NCBI RefSeq assembly: GCF_014117425.1
Contig: NZ_CP059725.1
Coordinates: 1,240,001 to 1,304,000, forward strand
Length of the DNA stretch: 64,000 nt
DNA from: Bartonella sp. HY038
Lineage (GTDB): Bacteria; Pseudomonadota; Alphaproteobacteria; Rhizobiales; Rhizobiaceae
Reading direction: 5' to 3'
In this document: piece by piece, positions 59,811 through 64,000 of the stretch
Numbering within the stretch: position 1 is the first letter of the stretch
Layout of the letters: each line of letters opens with the position of its first letter
Translations under genes and position numbers: made by a program
Notes under the pieces: generated by a model
The model's input: only the letters and a program-made list of their open reading frames with translations
Databases searched by the model: none
Told to the model about the DNA's origin: nothing

Positions 59811-60695
59811 ATGAGTCGTTTTATTTTAACTGTTTCTTGCCAATCTATGCGTGGTGTTGTTGCAGCCATTTCAGGATATCTTGCTGATAAGGGGTGTAAT
59901 ATTATTGACTCTTCGCAGTTTGATGATCTTGAAACGGGTAAGTTCTTTATGCGGGTAAGTTTCGTATCAGAACTTGGAGCGAGTTTGAGCGAGCTTGAGG
60001 AAGGCTTTGCAGATATTGCGCAAAAATTTACCATGGATACGCATTTTTACGATTCAAAAGAGCGTATGAAAGTTGTCATTATGGTTTCTAGCTTTGGCCA
60101 CTGCTTAAATGACCTTTTATATCGCTGGCGCATAGGTGCTTTGCCAATTGATATTGTTGCAGTGGTATCTAATCATTTTGATTATCAAAAGATCGTTGCC
60201 AATCATGATATTCCTTTTTATCGCATTAAAGTGACCAAGGAAAACAAAAAACAAGCTGAACAAGAACTTATGGATGTTGTGCGCCAAAGCGGTGCGGAGT
60301 TGATTGTGCTTGCCCGTTATATGCAAATTTTGTCTGACCAACTATGCAAGGAAATGTCGGGTCGTATCATCAATATCCATCATTCCTTCTTACCATCTTT
60401 TAAAGGCGCAAATCCTTATAAACAAGCTTATCAACGCGGCGTTAAGCTTATTGGTGCAACAGCCCATTATGTAACGGCAGATTTAGACGAGGGGCCAATT
60501 ATTGAACAAGCGGTAGAGCGTATTACCCACGCACAAAATGCCGAGGATTTTGTCACCATTGGCCGTGATGTTGAAGCACAAGTTTTGGCTCGTGCTGTTC
60601 ACGCACATATCCAACATCGTAATTTTATCAATGGTAGCCGCGTTGTTGTCTTTCCAGCAAGCCCAGGAAGTTACGCGTCTGAGCGTATGGGATAG
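59811..60695 (+). CDS. purU: Formyltetrahydrofolate deformylase
   Basis: PurU hydrolyses 10-formyl-THF to formate and THF. The 294-residue protein has an N-terminal ACT-like domain (about 1-80: LTVSCQSMRGVVAAISGYL) and a formyltransferase fold (about 85-270) with the segment NIHHSFLPSFKGANPYKQA holding the catalytic His and TADLDEGPIIEQ with the Asp. The ATG at 59811 has GGAG five bases upstream; a GTG just before it is less likely. A perfect terminator follows. Confidence 0.97.
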   Translation: MSRFILTVSCQSMRGVVAAISGYLADKGCNIIDSSQFDDLETGKFFMRVSFVSELGASLSELEEGFADIAQKFTMDTHFYDSKERMKVVIMVSSFGHCLNDLLYRWRIGALPIDIVAVVSNHFDYQKIVANHDIPFYRIKVTKENKKQAEQELMDVVRQSGAELIVLARYMQILSDQLCKEMSGRIINIHHSFLPSFKGANPYKQAYQRGVKLIGATAHYVTADLDEGPIIEQAVERITHAQNAEDFVTIGRDVEAQVLARAVHAHIQHRNFINGSRVVVFPASPGSYASERMG

Positions 60696-60710
60696 TTAAT
60701 GTAAATTTTT

Positions 60711-60753
60711 AAAATAGCCTGCTATCATTATCTGATAGCAGGCTATTTTTTTT
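60711..60753. terminator. Bidirectional terminator between purU and cimA
   Basis: AAAATAGCCTGCTATC (60711-60726) pairs perfectly with GATAGCAGGCTATTTT (60734-60749), 16 bases, loop of seven, followed by a T-run to 60753. It is the strongest terminator in the window and serves two convergent genes. Confidence 0.95.
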
Positions 60754-62374
60754 AAGCGCTTTGTTGATTTAATAAATTTTCATCTTGTACAGTGCGGTTT
60801 TTTACCAACTTATAGACAACAGAATCGAGCAGCGCTTGGAATGAAGCATCAATAATATTATCGGATACCCCAACGGTGCGCCAACGCATGCCAGATTTAT
60901 CTTGGCTTTCAATCAATACGCGGGTGATAGCTTCTGTGCCACCATTTAAAATTCGCACTTTAAAGTCAATCAGTGACATATCTGCAATTTCACTTTGATA
61001 CTTACCAAGGTCTTTACGCAGCGCAATATCAAGAGCATTGACGGGGCCATGCCCTTCGGCAACCGACATATGAATTTCATCATCAATACGTAATTTTACA
61101 ACCGCTTCTGACATTAAAGCAATGCAGCCATTGCCTTGGTGTCTTCTTTCAACACTACAGCGAAAAGATTGGATATGGAAAAAATCAGGTAAAGTGCCAA
61201 GATGTTTGCGAGCTAAAAGCTCAAAACTTGCATCCGCTCCCTCATAAGCATAACCAGATGCCTCACGCTCTTTGACAATATTAATAAGGCTATCAAGTCG
61301 TGGATCACTTTTTTCAACCATAATATTGCGCTGATGGAGCTCGGCAATAAAATTGGCTTTGCCACCTTGGTCGGAAACCATGACGCGGCGGCTATTGCCG
61401 ACTAATTGTGGTGGAATATGCTCATAGGTTTCAGGTTCTTTTAAAAGAGCTGACGCATGAATACCTGCCTTGGTTGCAAAAGCTGATGAACCAACAAAGG
61501 CGGCTTGCTCATTGCTGTTGCGGTTTAATATATCGTCAAAGCTGCGGGAGATTTGGGTTAATTTTCTTAATTTTTCAGGTGCAATTCCTGTCTTAAATCG
61601 TTCTGACCAAAAGGGTTTTAAGCCAAGGGTTGCCATTAATGTAATAAGATTGGCATTACCGCAACGCTCACCAATGCCATTTAATGTACCTTGCACTTGC
61701 CGCACACCTGCTTCAATGGCGGCTAATGAATTAGCAACGGCTTGGCCTGTATCATCATGGGTGTGGATGCCAAGATGATCGCCTGGCACCACTTTGGTTA
61801 CTGCTTCGATGATCTTGGTAATTTCACTTGGCTGAGTGCCGCCATTGGTATCGCATAAAACCACCCAACGTGCGCCATTATCATAGGCTGCTTTGGCGCA
61901 GGCAAGCGCATATTGCGGATTTGCTTTATAGCCATCAAAGAAATGCTCGCAATCGACCATTGCTTCTTTACCTGCGTTTTGGACAAATTTTACCGATTCT
62001 GCAATCGATTGTAGGTTTTCGTCATTGCTACAATTGAGTGCGACACGCACGTGGTAATCCCATGTTTTAGCAACCAAGCAAATGGTATCTGATTTTGCTT
62101 GCGCTAACATGCTAAGGCCTGGATCATTAGAAGCAGAAATGCCAGCCCTTTTTGTCATGCCAAAAGCGACAAATTTAGCTTTTTGGGTCGGCTTTTGGGT
62201 AAAAAAAGCCGTGTCAGTTGGGTTTGCGCCTGGATAACCGCCTTCAATATAATCAAGGCCAAAATCGTCAAGCATTTTGGCGATTGTCTGCTTATCTGCA
62301 AGCGAAAAATCAACACCGGGTGTCTGTTGTCCATCACGCAGAGTTGTGTCATAAAGGGTTATATAATCACGCAT
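60752..62374 (-). CDS. cimA: (R)-citramalate synthase
   Basis: CimA condenses acetyl-CoA and pyruvate to citramalate, giving 2-oxobutyrate for isoleucine without threonine deaminase. The 540-residue protein shows TTLRDGQQTPGVDFSLADK at the start, the metal-binding HTHDDTGQAVANSLAAI, GTLNGIGERCGNANL, and a LeuA-type allosteric C-terminal domain (about 405-530). Paired with cysS by a one-base overlap. The alternative would be 2-isopropylmalate synthase, but the length and the segments match CimA. Confidence 0.95.
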   Translation of the reverse strand: MRDYITLYDTTLRDGQQTPGVDFSLADKQTIAKMLDDFGLDYIEGGYPGANPTDTAFFTQKPTQKAKFVAFGMTKRAGISASNDPGLSMLAQAKSDTICLVAKTWDYHVRVALNCSNDENLQSIAESVKFVQNAGKEAMVDCEHFFDGYKANPQYALACAKAAYDNGARWVVLCDTNGGTQPSEITKIIEAVTKVVPGDHLGIHTHDDTGQAVANSLAAIEAGVRQVQGTLNGIGERCGNANLITLMATLGLKPFWSERFKTGIAPEKLRKLTQISRSFDDILNRNSNEQAAFVGSSAFATKAGIHASALLKEPETYEHIPPQLVGNSRRVMVSDQGGKANFIAELHQRNIMVEKSDPRLDSLINIVKEREASGYAYEGADASFELLARKHLGTLPDFFHIQSFRCSVERRHQGNGCIALMSEAVVKLRIDDEIHMSVAEGHGPVNALDIALRKDLGKYQSEIADMSLIDFKVRILNGGTEAITRVLIESQDKSGMRWRTVGVSDNIIDASFQALLDSVVYKLVKNRTVQDENLLNQQSA

Positions 62375-63879
62375 TATTTTTTTACTTCCCAGCTGGTTAC
62401 ACGTTCTCCGGTTTCAGGATTTTTTCCATCCTTTAACAAGATATTTTGCTTGGCAAGATTATCTCTAATTTCATCACCCTTTGCCCAGTCTTTAGCGGCT
62501 ATAGCTTCAAGTCTTAAAGCAATTAGTTGATGAATTTCATCGTCTGATAGTTCCGCTTTGCGGTAAAATAGCGGGTTTTGTTTATTGTCAATCAAATCTT
62601 GGCGGAGAAGACCAAGCAAAGCCATACCTTCGCCCAATGCTTGTGCATCGCGTTCTTTGTAAAAACGCCTTAAGGTGGTTATTGCATTCCATGTATTAAG
62701 ATCGTCGGATAATGCCTCTACCATCTCATTATCGGCGCTTGTATCGATGCTGCCATCAAACTTAATGTCACGTAATAGCTCATACCAGCGATAAAGTTCA
62801 TCTGCACCTTCGGTTAAGCGTTGTTTTGTCCAATTTATTGGTTCGCGGTAATGGGTTTGCAACATGGAAAAACGTGCCGAGAGCCCTGCCCAAATGCTGC
62901 GCAATTCCTCGCTCACCTCACCAGTAAATTGCGGTAAATCTTCATTTAAGACTTCTCGAATAGTGATGAAATTGCCAAGGCTTTTAGACATTTTTTGACC
63001 TTCAACTTGTAAAAAGCCATTATGCAACCAATAATTTGCCATGCGTTCATTGCCAAAAGCCGAGCAGCTTTGAGCTATTTCATTTTCATGGTGGGGAAAA
63101 ATAAGGTCAATGCCGCCGGCATGAATATCAAAAATATTGGCCATTGGATCATCGCATTGTAGACCACCACCAAAAGGCTGCAATAATTTTGCCATCGACA
63201 TTGCCGAGCATTCAATATGCCAGCCAGGGCGACCATTAACGGCTATTCCAGCAGGTGAGGGCCAGCCAGGTTCGCCATTAAGCGATGGCTTCCATAAAAC
63301 AAAATCCATTTCGTCACGTTTATAGGCCGCAACATCAACGCGCGCGCCAGCAATCATATCATCAAGCGAGCGGCGCGATAATGCGCCATAGCGTGGGGTA
63401 GTGCCCATGCTGGCAACGGAAAACAACACATGGTCTTCTGCTACATAGGCGTGACCAGTTTCTATAAGGCGTTCAATCATGGCGCGCATTTCGCCAAGGT
63501 GGTCGGTGGCGCGTGGCTGTTCATCAGGCGGTAAGCAGCCCAATGCTGTCACATCTGCTTGAAACTGGTTATTCGTTTCCTCGGTGAGTTTTCTAATTGC
63601 ATCATTAAGTGGCAGATCTGGATAATCGCGTACGGCACGCGCATTAATCTTATCGTCCACATCGGTAATGTTACGGGCAAAAAGCACATGGTCTTGGCCA
63701 TAAATATGGCGCAATAGACGATATAACACATCAAAAACAATGACAGGGCGCGCATTGCCTATATGGGCATAATCATAAACTGTTGGTCCACAAACATAAA
63801 GGCGCACATTGTTTTTATTAATTGGATGAAAATCATCTTTTTGTCGTGTGAGGGAATTATAAAACTTCAACACTGCCAT
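62374..63879 (-). CDS. cysS: Cysteinyl-tRNA synthetase
   Basis: Charges tRNA-Cys. The 501-residue class I synthetase has [18 protein letters not shown] (HIGH-type motif and first zinc Cys), [11 protein letters not shown] and HHENE (further zinc ligands), and KMSKSLGN, the KMSKS motif. The end overlaps cimA (TAATG). Its start ATG at 63879 is 121 bases from the window edge. Confidence 0.98.
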   Translation of the reverse strand: MAVLKFYNSLTRQKDDFHPINKNNVRLYVCGPTVYDYAHIGNARPVIVFDVLYRLLRHIYGQDHVLFARNITDVDDKINARAVRDYPDLPLNDAIRKLTEETNNQFQADVTALGCLPPDEQPRATDHLGEMRAMIERLIETGHAYVAEDHVLFSVASMGTTPRYGALSRRSLDDMIAGARVDVAAYKRDEMDFVLWKPSLNGEPGWPSPAGIAVNGRPGWHIECSAMSMAKLLQPFGGGLQCDDPMANIFDIHAGGIDLIFPHHENEIAQSCSAFGNERMANYWLHNGFLQVEGQKMSKSLGNFITIREVLNEDLPQFTGEVSEELRSIWAGLSARFSMLQTHYREPINWTKQRLTEGADELYRWYELLRDIKFDGSIDTSADNEMVEALSDDLNTWNAITTLRRFYKERDAQALGEGMALLGLLRQDLIDNKQNPLFYRKAELSDDEIHQLIALRLEAIAAKDWAKGDEIRDNLAKQNILLKDGKNPETGERVTSWEVKK

Positions 63880-64000
63880 GGCTGCAACCTTTATGTGCGT
63901 GATTTCTTGCCGCTGATCTGGGCGCTAATCTCTGCTTAAAGGGATAACAGTGATGAAAACAACCAGACCAGCAATGAGCTAGTCAATAATAATTGTAAAA

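Noticed and set aside
1..64000. tRNA genes or CRISPR arrays
   Set aside because: No GTTCGA-type T-loop with flanking stems and no repeated spacers were seen on either strand, although a computed search would be more reliable than reading by eye.

Overview
The window is chromosomal DNA from an AT-rich alphaproteobacterium. Gene content and order point to the Brucella-Bartonella branch of the Hyphomicrobiales (Rhizobiales): an Omp10-type lipoprotein, an Omp2-family porin with the paired N-terminal cysteines, EipB, RirA, fused IspDF, NtrYX-TrkA, CbiD beside CobK, and an alphaproteobacterial SOS box (GTTC-N7-GTTC) before recA. The low GC and many decayed intergenic stretches suggest a host-associated, reducing genome. 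That taxonomic placement is inference. I saw no tRNA, rRNA, CRISPR array or intact insertion sequence.

Layout. 1-5.5 kb: 5' end of a response regulator, omp10, hemH, nfeD/qmcA, panB. 5.5-6.4 kb: gene-free, decayed. 6.4-15 kb: recA, an unknown exported protein, and the trailing-strand run ppiD-trpD-trpC-moaC-moeA. 15-22 kb: a YcbB-type L,D-transpeptidase preceded by a 17-nt tandem repeat, cbiD-cobK, a rhomboid protease and a porin. 22-28.7 kb: a YdcF-like protein, a remnant of the aa3 oxidase locus (ctaD-like, ctaB, coxF), then ispH-thrB-rnhA. 28.8-33.6 kb: an ABC importer, a PrpF-family isomerase and a divergent LysR regulator. 33.7-40 kb: DsbD-N-like protein, rpsB-tsf, eipB, clpP and clpX. 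40-49 kb: glycosyltransferase, ntrY-ntrX-trkA, rirA, ispDF-cinA. 49-56 kb: unknown 362-aa protein, a NarL-type regulator with a 7TMR-DISM kinase, mltG and a RidA protein. 56-64 kb: pyc, purU, and cysS-cimA.

The most striking observation is the ctaD-like gene at 23134-24675. It is a full-length, uninterrupted cytochrome c oxidase subunit I homologue. It keeps the three histidines that bind heme a and a3, but two of the three CuB histidines are Gln-Asn, the cross-linked Tyr is Phe, the D-channel entry Asp is Asn, the Mg-site His-Asp is Asn-Gly, and the Arg pair at the heme propionates is gone. The genes that normally surround it for subunits II and III, CtaG (which supplies CuB) and SURF1 are absent, while heme O synthase and CoxF remain. 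This looks like a former oxidase subunit that no longer reduces oxygen and survives as a heme protein of unknown role.

Other points worth a look: a branched candidate leader RNA before rpsB, a hairpin between rpsB and tsf, perfect palindromes before omp10, the porin and the prpF/lysR pair, and several breaks in otherwise conserved gene order (no lexA after moeA, no ntrBC before ntrYX, no panC beside panB).
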